Below, piece by piece: positions 5,740 to 12,071 of a stretch of DNA of 13,506 nucleotides. Position 1 is the first letter of the stretch. Each line of letters begins with the position of its first letter. Below the pieces are notes generated by a model. It was not told the DNA's origin, searched no databases, and saw only the letters and a program-made list of their open reading frames with translations. Source of the DNA: VRUE01 sp040904405 (GTDB lineage: Bacteria > Actinomycetota > Thermoleophilia > Solirubrobacterales > 70-9); assembly GCA_040904405.1 (NCBI GenBank), contig JBBDTK010000004.1:1-13506 (forward strand). The letters are read 5' to 3'. The position numbers and the translations under genes are program-made.

Positions 5740-6762
5740 ATGACCGACTCCGCTCCCTCCCGCCGCCTCCCGCGCCTTCTGGCGATCGCGCTGCTCGCGC
5801 TCGCCGCCGCCCTCGCGCTCGCCGCCTGCGGCGAGAAGAGCGAGGACACCGCCGGGGGGGAGGCCGAGCCGTTCACGCTGACGCTCGACTTCTACCCCAA
5901 CCCCGACCACGCCGGGATCTACATGGCGCAGGAGCGCGGCTACTTCGAGGAAGCCGGGCTCGAGCTGACGATCCAGACGCCCTCGGACCCGGCGGCGCCG
6001 ATCAAGCAGGTCGCCGCCGCCCGCACCGACCTGGCGATCTCCTACGAGCCCGAGGTCCTGCTCGCCGCCGAGCAGGGGCTCGACACGATCGCCGTCGCCG
6101 CCCTGGTCGACCGTCCGCTGACCTCGATGATCTGGCTGGAGAAATCGAAGATCGGCGGCATCGCCGGCCTCAAAGGCAAGACGATCGCCACCGCCGGCAT
6201 CCCCTACCAGGACGCCTACCTGAGGACGATCCTCGCCCGCGCCGACCTCACCCCGAGCGACGTCAAGACCGTCAACGTCGGCTACGGGCTGCTGCCGGCG
6301 CTGGTCGGCGGCCGGGCGCAGGCGATGCTGGGCGGCTTCCGCAACGTCGAGGGGGTCGACCTGCGCCTGCGCGGCCTCAAACCGGTCGTCACCCCGGTCG
6401 ACCAGCTCGGCGTCCCCACCTACGACGAGCTCGTCCTGGTCGCCAACCGCAGCCGGCTCGAGCAGGACTCCGAGCCGATCCGCCTCTTCCTGGCGGCGCT
6501 GGCTCGCGGCACCGCGGCCGCGGTCGAGGACCGCACCGCGGCGACCAACGCGCTGCTGAAGGCGAACCGCGACCTCGACCCGCGGCTGACCAGCGCCGAG
6601 GTCGTCGCGACCCTGCCGCTGCTCTCCCGCAGCGGCCGCATGGACCCGGCGAAGTGGGAGCGCTTCATCGCCTGGATGCGCGACAACGAAGCGATCGCCG
6701 GCCTGCCCGCGCCCGCCGACGTGCTCACCAACGAGTACCTAGCGGGCGAGATCCCCGAGTAG
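5740..6762 (+). CDS. thiY: NMT1/ThiY-like substrate-binding lipoprotein
   Basis: Extracytoplasmic receptor for the ABC importer, 340 residues. The N-terminus has RR, a hydrophobic stretch and a lipobox LAAC with lipidated Cys30, so it is anchored to the membrane outer face. After an acidic linker comes LDFYPNPDHAG (residues 49-59) and IYMAQERGYFEEAGLEL, then PSDPAAPIKQVAAARTDLAISY. This pattern is that of the NMT1/THI5-like family, whose ThiY members bind the thiamine-breakdown product N-formyl-4-amino-5-aminomethyl-2-methylpyrimidine. GIPYQDAYL and VNVGYGLLPALVGGRAQAMLGG follow in family order. The importer would thus salvage the pyrimidine half of thiamine. A relative binding another small heterocycle or sulfonate cannot be excluded. 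No TPP riboswitch is seen upstream of the operon. Its 3' end overlaps a small ORF on the other strand. Confidence 0.85.
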   Translation: MTDSAPSRRLPRLLAIALLALAAALALAACGEKSEDTAGGEAEPFTLTLDFYPNPDHAGIYMAQERGYFEEAGLELTIQTPSDPAAPIKQVAAARTDLAISYEPEVLLAAEQGLDTIAVAALVDRPLTSMIWLEKSKIGGIAGLKGKTIATAGIPYQDAYLRTILARADLTPSDVKTVNVGYGLLPALVGGRAQAMLGGFRNVEGVDLRLRGLKPVVTPVDQLGVPTYDELVLVANRSRLEQDSEPIRLFLAALARGTAAAVEDRTAATNALLKANRDLDPRLTSAEVVATLPLLSRSGRMDPAKWERFIAWMRDNEAIAGLPAPADVLTNEYLAGEIPE

Positions 6763-6813
6763 CTCGAAGCTGCCCTCGCCGAGCAGCCGCGTCACCTTCT
6801 CCGGCTCCTTCAT
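6739..6813 (-). CDS. Possible 24-residue small protein (MKEPEKVTRLLGEGSFELLG...)
   Basis: Starts at ATG 6813 with a consensus Shine-Dalgarno GGAGG (6821-6825) 7 bases upstream and ends at TAG 6739-6741. It begins 22 bases after the glycosylase stop, so it would be the last cistron of that transcript, and its last 24 bases run antisense to the end of the binding-protein gene. The sequence is half charged and half leucine/glycine, ending ELLGDLAR. No family is recognised. It could be a real small protein, the surviving 5' end of a longer gene, or a chance ORF; the strong ribosome-binding site is the main support. Confidence 0.35.
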   Translation of the reverse strand: MKEPEKVTRLLGEGSFELLGDLAR

Positions 6814-6835
6814 TCTGAATCCTCCGCGTCAGGTT

Positions 6836-7744
6836 TTATCCGTACATGCCGGCTGCCCAGGCTCCGGCCAGGCCGCGGTAGGGCTCGTAGGGAGCGAAGA
6901 ACTCCTCGACCTCCTCGACCGTGGCCCGGCGGCCGAGCCGGGCGAGGCGGCCGATCAGCTTCAGGTAGATCAGGTCCCCGGCCGGCAGCGAGTCCGCTTC
7001 GCCGCGGCCGAGCAGTCCCAGGGACTGCACCGTCCAGGGGCCGATCTCGGGGACCGCGAGCAGGCGGCGGTCGGCGCCGGCCTGGGCCGGGTCGCAGCGG
7101 TCGGCGGCGACCTCGCGGGCGACCGCGCGCAGGGCCACCGAGCGGGCGGGGGAGAGGTCCATCGAGGCCAGCTCGGCCGGCGCCCGGCCGGCGATCGTCG
7201 CCACCGCCGGCACGTCGCGCAGGGCCGCCCGGTCGCGGCCCAGCCGCGGTCCCCAGCGGCCGACGATGCGGCGCTGGATCCGCGCCGCGCGGCCGCTCTC
7301 GATCAGCTGCTTGACCACCGCCCAGGCCAGCGCCTCCCAGGGCCAGGGGCGTCGGCGCAGGCGTTTGTGCGGGCGGCGCCGGAAGGCCGGCCCGAGCAGC
7401 GGGTCGCGGCGGAAGCGGCGGTAGAACGGCCCGAGGTCGTCGTCGACCCCGAGCGCGAAGCGCATCCGTTCCAGGGCCAGCTCGAGCTCCGGGCGCCCGG
7501 CCGGCCGGGTCGCGGCCGGCGGCAGCGAGCGCGGCGCCGCCAGCGCCGCCGGGTCGGCCGCCTCGGCGCGCAAGGCGACCCGCCCCTTGCCCGGCTCCCA
7601 GGCCCGCACCAGCACCGGCGCTTCGCCGACCGTCAAGAGCCGCGAGGCGACGCCGCCCTCGACCCGCATAACTCCATCGCTGCCGCCATAGCTCGGCAGG
7701 CGGAAGGGCGAGGGCGGAGCGACCTCGACCTCGAGCGGCCTCAA
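6836..7744 (-). CDS. AlkA-type DNA-3-methyladenine glycosylase (HhH-GPD family)
   Basis: Base-excision repair enzyme of 302 residues that removes alkylated bases from DNA. The C-terminal two thirds carries the HhH-GPD fold: AVVKQLIESGRAARIQRRIV for the first helices, the helix-hairpin-helix LLAVPEIGPWTVQSL, then LPAGDLIYLK with the catalytic aspartate at residue 257. The N-terminal ~90 residues match the extra beta domain of AlkA. Basic runs (RRRPHKRLRRRPWPW) suit DNA contact. The start is TTG 7744, overlapping the stop of the upstream small membrane protein gene as TTGA, which suggests translational coupling. The substrate range (3-methyladenine versus other lesions) cannot be read. No Ada-type regulator is next to it, so adaptive-response control is not indicated. 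Confidence 0.87.
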   Translation of the reverse strand: MRPLEVEVAPPSPFRLPSYGGSDGVMRVEGGVASRLLTVGEAPVLVRAWEPGKGRVALRAEAADPAALAAPRSLPPAATRPAGRPELELALERMRFALGVDDDLGPFYRRFRRDPLLGPAFRRRPHKRLRRRPWPWEALAWAVVKQLIESGRAARIQRRIVGRWGPRLGRDRAALRDVPAVATIAGRAPAELASMDLSPARSVALRAVAREVAADRCDPAQAGADRRLLAVPEIGPWTVQSLGLLGRGEADSLPAGDLIYLKLIGRLARLGRRATVEEVEEFFAPYEPYRGLAGAWAAGMYG

Positions 7745-7995
7745 CGGCCGAGCAGGTGCACGTCCACCAGGAAGGAGCGGCTGGCGACGACCTTCTGCTT
7801 CCGCTGGCGGCCGGGCAGCAGTCGCCCCGGCGAGCCCTTGGCCACCGCTCGAACGGTGGCCACGGTGGCCACGCCAGCCAGCACGCCCCCCACAGCGGCG
7901 ATCGCGGCCGTACGCGCCTCGCGCAGGGCGATCGCCTTCGACGCCTCGCGCTCTAAGACGCGGACCCGAACTGGCTCCAGCTCGAAATCAGTCAC
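7741..7995 (-). CDS. Small single-helix membrane protein of unknown function
   Basis: 84 residues from GTG 7995, which starts 10 bases after the stop of the acyltransferase gene. The longer open frame would overlap that gene's end, so the GTG is preferred. The first ~30 residues are amphipathic and charged (RVRVLEREASKAIALREAR). One hydrophobic helix follows (AAIAAVGGVLAGVATVATV), then a strongly basic region (GRLLPGRQRKQK) and a hydrophobic end, FLVDVHLLGR. No family is recognised. By the positive-inside rule the C-terminal side is probably cytoplasmic. Its stop overlaps the glycosylase start. Position after an acyltransferase that may make membrane lipid suggests, weakly, a membrane role. 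The tandem GGTGGCCACGGTGGCCAC in the helix-coding part explains the VATVATV repeat. Confidence 0.6.
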   Translation of the reverse strand: MTDFELEPVRVRVLEREASKAIALREARTAAIAAVGGVLAGVATVATVRAVAKGSPGRLLPGRQRKQKVVASRSFLVDVHLLGR

Positions 7996-8005
7996 TAGCT
8001 CGACC

Positions 8006-9181
8006 TTAGCGATACGACCAGCGCCACCCAAGGCGATTGCCGGAACTTCCGCCAATGACCTTCTCGTAAACCCTGTACCGCTTCACGACCGTGCCGCCCA
8101 TCCCTTCCATCGCCCGGTTCATCGCCTTGTTGGTCTCCAGGATCCAGCCGGTCTCGCCGCCGGGGACGCCGTCGGGGCTGGCCGCCTCGAGGTGCTTGAG
8201 GTAGAGGCCGGCGGCGACGCCGCTGTGGCGGTAGGCGTCCTTGACCCCGAGCGCGAAGACCCGCACGCGGTCGATCTTGCGCTTGCCGAGCAGGAAGCGC
8301 AGCCAGCCGAGCGGCAGCAGGCGCCCCCCCATCTTCGCCAGCACCTGGTTGACGTCGGGCAGGGTGAAGGCGACGCCGACGGTCTCGCCGTCCTTTTCGG
8401 CGATGAACCCCCAGTCCTCGTCCAGCACCTGCTTGAGCAGCTTGGCGTGGAACTCGACCTCCGCGTCGGTGGGGGGCACGAAGCCCCAGTTGTCGGCCCA
8501 GGCCTCGTTGTAGACGTCCCTGAAGCGGCGCATCTCCTCGCCCAGGTTTCGCTTGCTGAAGTTGCGGATCGTCACCCCTTCGTCGCCCAGCGCCTGCTCC
8601 GCGGCGGCGTGGATCTCGGGGGTGAACTGGTCGCCCTGCTTCAGCTCGCCCAGCTCCAGGTACCACATCAGCAGGTCGATCGCCTTGCCGTATCCTGCCC
8701 GCTCGAGCAGCTCGCGGTAGAAGCGCGGGTGCCAGTTCTGCAGGATCATCGGCCGCAGCTCGTGGCCCTCGATCAGCAGGCCGAGCTCGTCGTTGGTGGT
8801 GAAGTCCATCGGGCCGAGGACCCGCCCCCGGCCGCGCTCGCCCAGCCATTCCTCGGCGGCGCCGAGCAGCGCCGCCGCGACCTCCGGGTCCTCGACCGAC
8901 TCGAAGAAGCCGAACATGCCGTCGCTGCCGCCCTGGTGCTCGTCCCATCGCTGGTCGACCTGGGCGCTGATCCGCCCCACCGGCTCGCCCTCGCGCTCGG
9001 CGACGAAGAGCTCGGCCTCGGCGTGCTCGAAGTAGGGGTTCCTGCGCCGGTTGAGGAACTGCATCCGATCGAGGATCAGCGGCGGCACCCACTGCGGGTG
9101 GTCGCGGTGCAGGCGGAAGGGGACCTTGACGAAGCGCTTCAGCTGGCGCCGGGTGCGGACGGGGCGGATCGAGACGGACAC
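8006..9181 (-). CDS. GNAT-superfamily N-acyltransferase of the YghO type, possible ceramide-synthase-like enzyme
   Basis: 391 residues, twice a simple GNAT. The N-terminal half has the pattern I associate with the YghO-type family: FRLHRDHPQWVPPLILDR, NPYFEHAEAELFVA, VGRISAQVDQRWDEH, GFFESVEDPEVAAALL and GPMDFTTNDELGLLIEG. The C-terminal half carries the acyl-CoA-binding GNAT core: VGVAFTLPDVNQVL, then VFALGVKDAYRHSGVAAGLY, and ETNKAMNRAMEGMGG. As I recall, bacterial ceramide synthases that acylate sphingoid bases are large GNAT proteins of this kind; the specific activity here is inference. It is divergent from an SPT-like alpha-oxoamine synthase with 26 bases between starts, which supports a lipid role. 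The start is GTG 9181, apparently leaderless. A small membrane protein and AlkA follow in the same direction. A generic N-acetyltransferase is the fallback call. Confidence 0.8.
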   Translation of the reverse strand: MSVSIRPVRTRRQLKRFVKVPFRLHRDHPQWVPPLILDRMQFLNRRRNPYFEHAEAELFVAEREGEPVGRISAQVDQRWDEHQGGSDGMFGFFESVEDPEVAAALLGAAEEWLGERGRGRVLGPMDFTTNDELGLLIEGHELRPMILQNWHPRFYRELLERAGYGKAIDLLMWYLELGELKQGDQFTPEIHAAAEQALGDEGVTIRNFSKRNLGEEMRRFRDVYNEAWADNWGFVPPTDAEVEFHAKLLKQVLDEDWGFIAEKDGETVGVAFTLPDVNQVLAKMGGRLLPLGWLRFLLGKRKIDRVRVFALGVKDAYRHSGVAAGLYLKHLEAASPDGVPGGETGWILETNKAMNRAMEGMGGTVVKRYRVYEKVIGGSSGNRLGWRWSYR

Positions 9182-9207
9182 CGGGGGCGCAACCTACACT
9201 CTGGCCC
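9182..9207. promoter_or_regulatory. 26-bp divergent region with overlapping leaderless -10 boxes
   Basis: TACACT (9195-9200) ends 7 bases before the GTG at 9208. On the other strand TAGGTT (rc of 9190-9195) lies 8 bases before the GTG at 9181. Neither gene has room for a Shine-Dalgarno leader, so both transcripts are probably leaderless, with the two -10 boxes sharing a base. Any -35 would have to lie inside the opposite coding sequence; none is obvious. Confidence 0.45.
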
Positions 9208-10464
9208 GTGGGCGAGACCGCCAAAGCCCCCCTCGACGTCTTCGAGAAGGCGCGCAGCCACGACCGGCTCGAGCAGCTCGAAGCCGCCAAGCAGCACGAC
9301 CTGCTGCCCTACTTCCGCCTGCTCACCTCGGAGGCCGGCCCGGTGGTCGAGATGGAGGGGCGCGAGACGATCATGCTCGGCTCCAACAACTACCTCGGCC
9401 TGACCGGCGACGAGCGGGTCAAGGGGGCGGCGCGCGAGGCGCTGGAGGCCTACGGCACCGGCGTCACCGGCTCGCGCCTGCTGAACGGGACGACGCCGCT
9501 GCACCTGGCGCTGGAGCGCGAGCTGGCGGAGTGGATGGGGACCGAGGAGGCGATCGTCTACACGACCGGTTACCAGGCCAACCTCGGCTGCATCGGCACG
9601 ATCCTCGGCCCCGAGGACACGGTGATCTGCGACGCCGGCGACCACGCCTCGATCCTCGACGGCTGCAAGCTCTCCGGGGCGAAGCTGCGCCCCTTCCGCC
9701 ACAACCGCATGGACAAGCTGGAGAAGATGCTGCAGCGGGCGGGCGAGGACGGCGGCGGGGTCCTGGTCGCGGTCGACGGGGTCTTCTCGATGGAGGGCGA
9801 CGTCTGCGACCTGCCGCGGATCGTCGAGCTCTGCCGCGCGCACGGCGCCCGCCTGATGGTCGACGAGGCGCACGGGGCCGGCGTGCTCGGCGCCCGCGGC
9901 GCCGGCGCCAGCGAGCTGTTCGGGCTCGAGCACGAGGTCGACCTGCGGATGGGCACCTTCTCCAAGAGCCTCGCCTCCTGCGGCGGCTTCGTCGCCGGGC
10001 CGGCCGACGTGATCGAGTACCTGCGGATCGCCTCGCGCTCCTTCGTCTTCAGCGCCTCGGCGGTGCCGGCGGCGGTCGGCGCGGCGCTGGCGGCGCTGCG
10101 GGTGATCCGCTCCGACGGCCCGCGGCTGTTCGAGGCGCTGCTCGGCAACGCCGAGTACCTGCGCGAGGGCCTGCGCGAGCTGGGCCTGAAGGTGGTCGAG
10201 CCGGGGACCCTGCCCGACGGCTCGGTCGCGACGACGCCGGTGGTGCCGGTGATCGTCGGCGACGACTGGCAGGCGGTGCTGCTCTGGAAGGCGCTGTTCG
10301 AGGCCGGCGTCTACACCAACGTCGCGATCCACCCGGCTGTCCCGCCGGGCGGCGCCCTGTTGCGGACCAGCCTGATGGCGACCCACGAGCGCGAGCAGCT
10401 CGACCGCGCCCTCGCCACGATCGCCCGAACCATTGAGAAGTTTCCTGAGCTTCCGCGCGCCTGA
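9208..10464 (+). CDS. PLP-dependent alpha-oxoamine synthase, serine palmitoyltransferase-like
   Basis: Fold-type I aminotransferase-like enzyme of 418 residues that decarboxylatively condenses an amino acid with an acyl-CoA. Key motifs: SNNYLGLTGDERV, GTGVTGSRLLNGTTPLHLALE, stacking His146 in DAGDHASILDG, Asp219 and His222 in VDEAHGAGVLG, and the PLP lysine Lys253 in GTFSKSLASCGGF. The GTFSKS lysine motif and a ~420-residue length with an N-terminal extension favour serine palmitoyltransferase over AONS (BioF, usually ~385 residues). Glycine C-acetyltransferase (Kbl) and CqsA-like enzymes are alternatives, as is an SPT homologue making long-chain diols or ketones. No biotin genes are nearby. 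The start is GTG 9208, probably leaderless. A YghO-type acyltransferase is divergent at 26 bases, consistent with sphingoid-base formation and N-acylation. An 18-bp palindrome lies 14 bases after the stop. Confidence 0.85.
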   Translation: MGETAKAPLDVFEKARSHDRLEQLEAAKQHDLLPYFRLLTSEAGPVVEMEGRETIMLGSNNYLGLTGDERVKGAAREALEAYGTGVTGSRLLNGTTPLHLALERELAEWMGTEEAIVYTTGYQANLGCIGTILGPEDTVICDAGDHASILDGCKLSGAKLRPFRHNRMDKLEKMLQRAGEDGGGVLVAVDGVFSMEGDVCDLPRIVELCRAHGARLMVDEAHGAGVLGARGAGASELFGLEHEVDLRMGTFSKSLASCGGFVAGPADVIEYLRIASRSFVFSASAVPAAVGAALAALRVIRSDGPRLFEALLGNAEYLREGLRELGLKVVEPGTLPDGSVATTPVVPVIVGDDWQAVLLWKALFEAGVYTNVAIHPAVPPGGALLRTSLMATHEREQLDRALATIARTIEKFPELPRA

Positions 10465-10477
10465 GCCGCGGCCGCTT

Positions 10478-10495
10478 CTACCCCGGCCGGGGTAG
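10478..10495. terminator. 18-bp perfect palindrome after the SPT-like gene
   Basis: CTACCCCGGCCGGGGTAG is its own reverse complement and is followed by TTTCG. It sits 14 bases after the SPT-like stop. As RNA it can form a short GC-rich stem with only a weak U-run, so a terminator is likely. An unlooped palindrome could equally be a protein-binding site upstream of the next gene. Confidence 0.5.
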
Positions 10496-10585
10496 TTTCG
10501 TCCCATACAGGTCGGGCAGGCGGCGGTGGCGGCGCGAAAAAGATGCTCTTAGCGACCGGGCCGCGCGCGGTTCCGCGCGAGTGGG

Positions 10586-10615
10586 TTGACGCCCGGCGTC
10601 CGCAGCACGTAGCTT
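10586..10615 (+). promoter_or_regulatory. Sigma70-type promoter for the mIHF-like gene
   Basis: TTGACG (10586-10591) and TAGCTT (10610-10615) are separated by 18 bases, the best housekeeping promoter match in the window. It would give a 5' leader of about 100 bases before the GTG at 10720. I see no strong hairpin or riboswitch in that leader. The rest of the 255-base gap holds the palindrome at 10478-10495 and nothing else I can recognise. Confidence 0.5.
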
Positions 10616-10719
10616 CACCCGGGTCGCCGCATCCGGGACAGGCGGAAGCGGTGACACGATCGGCCAAGCATCACAGGGCCGGCTACAGGACCAGTCAAAC
10701 CCAAACGGGAGGAGTCCCA

Positions 10720-11085
10720 GTGGAAGCTGTTTCGATTGCCCCTGCCCCGCCGACCGCGGTGCCGGCCGGCAAGCCGCCGCAGCACATGAAGGCGCTGGCC
10801 CGCGCCAACCGGGTGCGGCTCGCCCGGGCGGAGCTGAAGCGCTCGATCGGGCGCGGCGAGGTCGAGGTGATCGAGGTCGTGCGCGAGTGCCCCTGGGAGA
10901 CCGAGAGCATGACCCTGTCGGAGCTCTTGACCAGCCAGCGCCGCTGGGGCCGCACCCGCGCCCGCAAGCTGCTTCAGGCGCTCGGGTTGAGCGAGAACAA
11001 GCGGCTCAGCACCCTCACCCCGCGCCAGCGGGCGCTGCTGACCACGGCGCTGAGCCAGAAGCCGCGCGACACGGTCTTCGTCTGA
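10720..11085 (+). CDS. mihF: mIHF-like integration host factor / nucleoid-associated protein
   Basis: Actinobacterial DNA-binding protein of 121 residues related to mycobacterial integration host factor, unrelated to the HU/IHF fold. The C-terminal half matches the S13-like helix-two-turn-helix: MTLSELLTSQRRWGRTRARKLL, then LGLSENKRLSTLTPRQRALL, aligning with the mIHF motif in which a G-x-x-R-A turn precedes LGI-E--R-. In mIHF the turn is PGVGKVRA; here it is RRWGRTRA. The N-terminus adds a Pro/Ala-rich segment and a basic helix (ARANRVRLARAELKRSIGRG). The start GTG 10720 is chosen because GGAGG lies 6 bases upstream; earlier in-frame codons would run through the promoter. Expected roles are chromosome organisation and support of site-specific recombination. 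It is monocistronic, with its own promoter and a long hairpin 3 bases after the stop. Confidence 0.85.
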   Translation: MEAVSIAPAPPTAVPAGKPPQHMKALARANRVRLARAELKRSIGRGEVEVIEVVRECPWETESMTLSELLTSQRRWGRTRARKLLQALGLSENKRLSTLTPRQRALLTTALSQKPRDTVFV

Positions 11086-11087
11086 GC

Positions 11088-11191
11088 CTATTCCGGCAGG
11101 GGTTCCACTTAACTTTTTCTGAAGACAGTCTGCGACTGTCCGCCGGCGTCGCCGCAGAAAAGTACAAGACGTTCCACCCCTACCGGAATAG
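11088..11191. terminator. 104-base hairpin between convergent mIHF-like and membrane protein genes
   Basis: CTATTCCGGCAGGGGT (11088-11103) pairs with 11176-11191 at 15 of 16 positions. ACTTTTTCTG (11112-11121) pairs with CAGAAAAGT (11155-11163) with one bulged T, and the apex GACAGTC-TGC-GACTGTC (11124-11140) is a perfect 7-bp stem. It starts 3 bases after the mIHF-like stop. The stop and last codons of the opposing membrane protein (11180-11182 and above) lie in the right arm. Likely a bidirectional terminator. Confidence 0.6.
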
Positions 11192-11596
11192 ACCCGCCTT
11201 GAAGGACAGCCCGCCCGAGGCGCGTCTGAAGCCGCGGCGCAAAGCCATGAAGGCGGCCAGGAAGGCGGCCGCGCCGGCGGCCAGGCAGATCGCCAGGATC
11301 AGCCCGGCGAGGTAGAGGAGGCCGCCGGTGACGAGGACGAAGACGGTGCCGGCGAGCAGGGTGGTGTGGGAGCGGTAGCCGGCGAAGTGCTCGCGCACCG
11401 AGACCTCCAACCCGCCGAGGCCGGCGAGGACGACGCCGACCGCGATCGCGGTCAGGTTGCCGCCGAGGACGCCGATCGCGAGTGCGACGATCCCGGCCAG
11501 GACGGTCAGCTCGGCGAGCGGGAACGAGCCCCACGGCGCCGGCGGCCGCTCCCCGGCGGCGGGTCTTCGCTGCGCTCTATCGCTCAACGGCCGCAA
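11180..11596 (-). CDS. Small integral membrane protein, probably four helices
   Basis: 138 residues if started at TTG 11596; another TTG at 11587 is equally possible, and neither has a good ribosome-binding site. The start overlaps the 3' end of the upstream coiled-coil gene (stop 11577-11579), so reinitiation after that stop is likely. Hydrophobic segments: ELTVLAGIVALAIGVLGG, TAIAVGVVLAGLGGLEV, LLAGTVFVLVTGGLLYLAG and ILAICLAAGAAAFLAAFMAL, arranged as two hairpins. Short basic loops (RRGFRRASGG) follow the last one. No catalytic residues or known family are recognised. The final codons and stop are part of the long hairpin shared with the mIHF-like gene, which constrains the C-terminal sequence. 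Confidence 0.65.
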   Translation of the reverse strand: MRPLSDRAQRRPAAGERPPAPWGSFPLAELTVLAGIVALAIGVLGGNLTAIAVGVVLAGLGGLEVSVREHFAGYRSHTTLLAGTVFVLVTGGLLYLAGLILAICLAAGAAAFLAAFMALRRGFRRASGGLSFKAGLFR

Positions 11597-12071
11597 GCCG
11601 CCCGGGTAACGGGCATCCGGAGGAGATCCTGACCCGCCACCAGCCCATCAGCATCCCCAGCACGCCGTAGCGCGGACGCGAGTGCCAGTGGCCGCAGCCG
11701 GGCAGGCCGAGGTCGTCGCGTGAGATCTGCAGCCACCTGTGCTCGGCCGGCGCCGCCAGCATCCGCTCCAGCAGCTCGCGGTTGCGCGTCTCCAGCTCGT
11801 CGCGCCCGCGCAGCGCCCGCTGCGCCTCGCCGACCCGCTCGGCCAGCGAGTCGCGCACGGCCTCCAGCTCGCCGAGGTCGAGGACGCGCGGCTTGGCCGC
11901 GACGGCGGGGATCGCGGCGTCGATCCGCTGGCGCTGGAACCCCGCCGCGACGAGCGAGCCCAGCTGCCGCTCGAGCCGGCCGATCTGGCGTCGCAGCTCC
12001 GCTCGCGCCAGCCGCTCGCCGCCGCCAGTGCGGAGTGGCGTGGGGCCATTTCGTTCAAGCAACGCGGTCAT
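11577..12071 (-). CDS. Coiled-coil protein with Cys/His-containing C-terminal motif, unknown function
   Basis: 164 residues from ATG 12071 (a TTG at 12083 would add four). Residues ~19-50 (ERLARAELRRQIGRLERQL) and ~65-110 (LGELEAVRDSLAERVGEAQRAL, then ELETRNRELLERML) are heptad-like and probably form an antiparallel coiled coil. The C-terminal block, residues 121-154, reads LGLPGCGHWHSRPRYGVLG then MLMGWWRVRISSGCP. It has two cysteines (126, 153) and two histidines (128, 130), plus paired tryptophans, and looks like a small conserved module. Metal binding is possible but unproven. The family is not recognised. TAGACT at 12084-12089 (minus strand) could be a -10 giving a very short leader; it lies in a hairpin arm. 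A membrane protein gene overlaps the 3' end. Confidence 0.7.
   Translation of the reverse strand: MTALLERNGPTPLRTGGGERLARAELRRQIGRLERQLGSLVAAGFQRQRIDAAIPAVAAKPRVLDLGELEAVRDSLAERVGEAQRALRGRDELETRNRELLERMLAAPAEHRWLQISRDDLGLPGCGHWHSRPRYGVLGMLMGWWRVRISSGCPLPGRLAAVER

Noticed and set aside
7367..9403. 678-residue plus-strand open frame
   Set aside because: Antisense to the glycosylase and acyltransferase genes, which carry clear family motifs.
9139..10506. 455-residue minus-strand and 461-residue plus-strand frames over the SPT-like gene
   Set aside because: Arg/Gly/Ala-rich shadows of a gene with complete PLP-enzyme motifs.
10496..10719. Riboswitch or structured leader before the mIHF-like gene
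   Set aside because: No family-specific conserved blocks or strong hairpin seen; only a sigma70-type promoter is supportable.
11180..11596. ABC-type or transporter assignment for the small four-helix protein
   Set aside because: Only hydrophobic helices are visible, with no family motif, so it is left as unknown.
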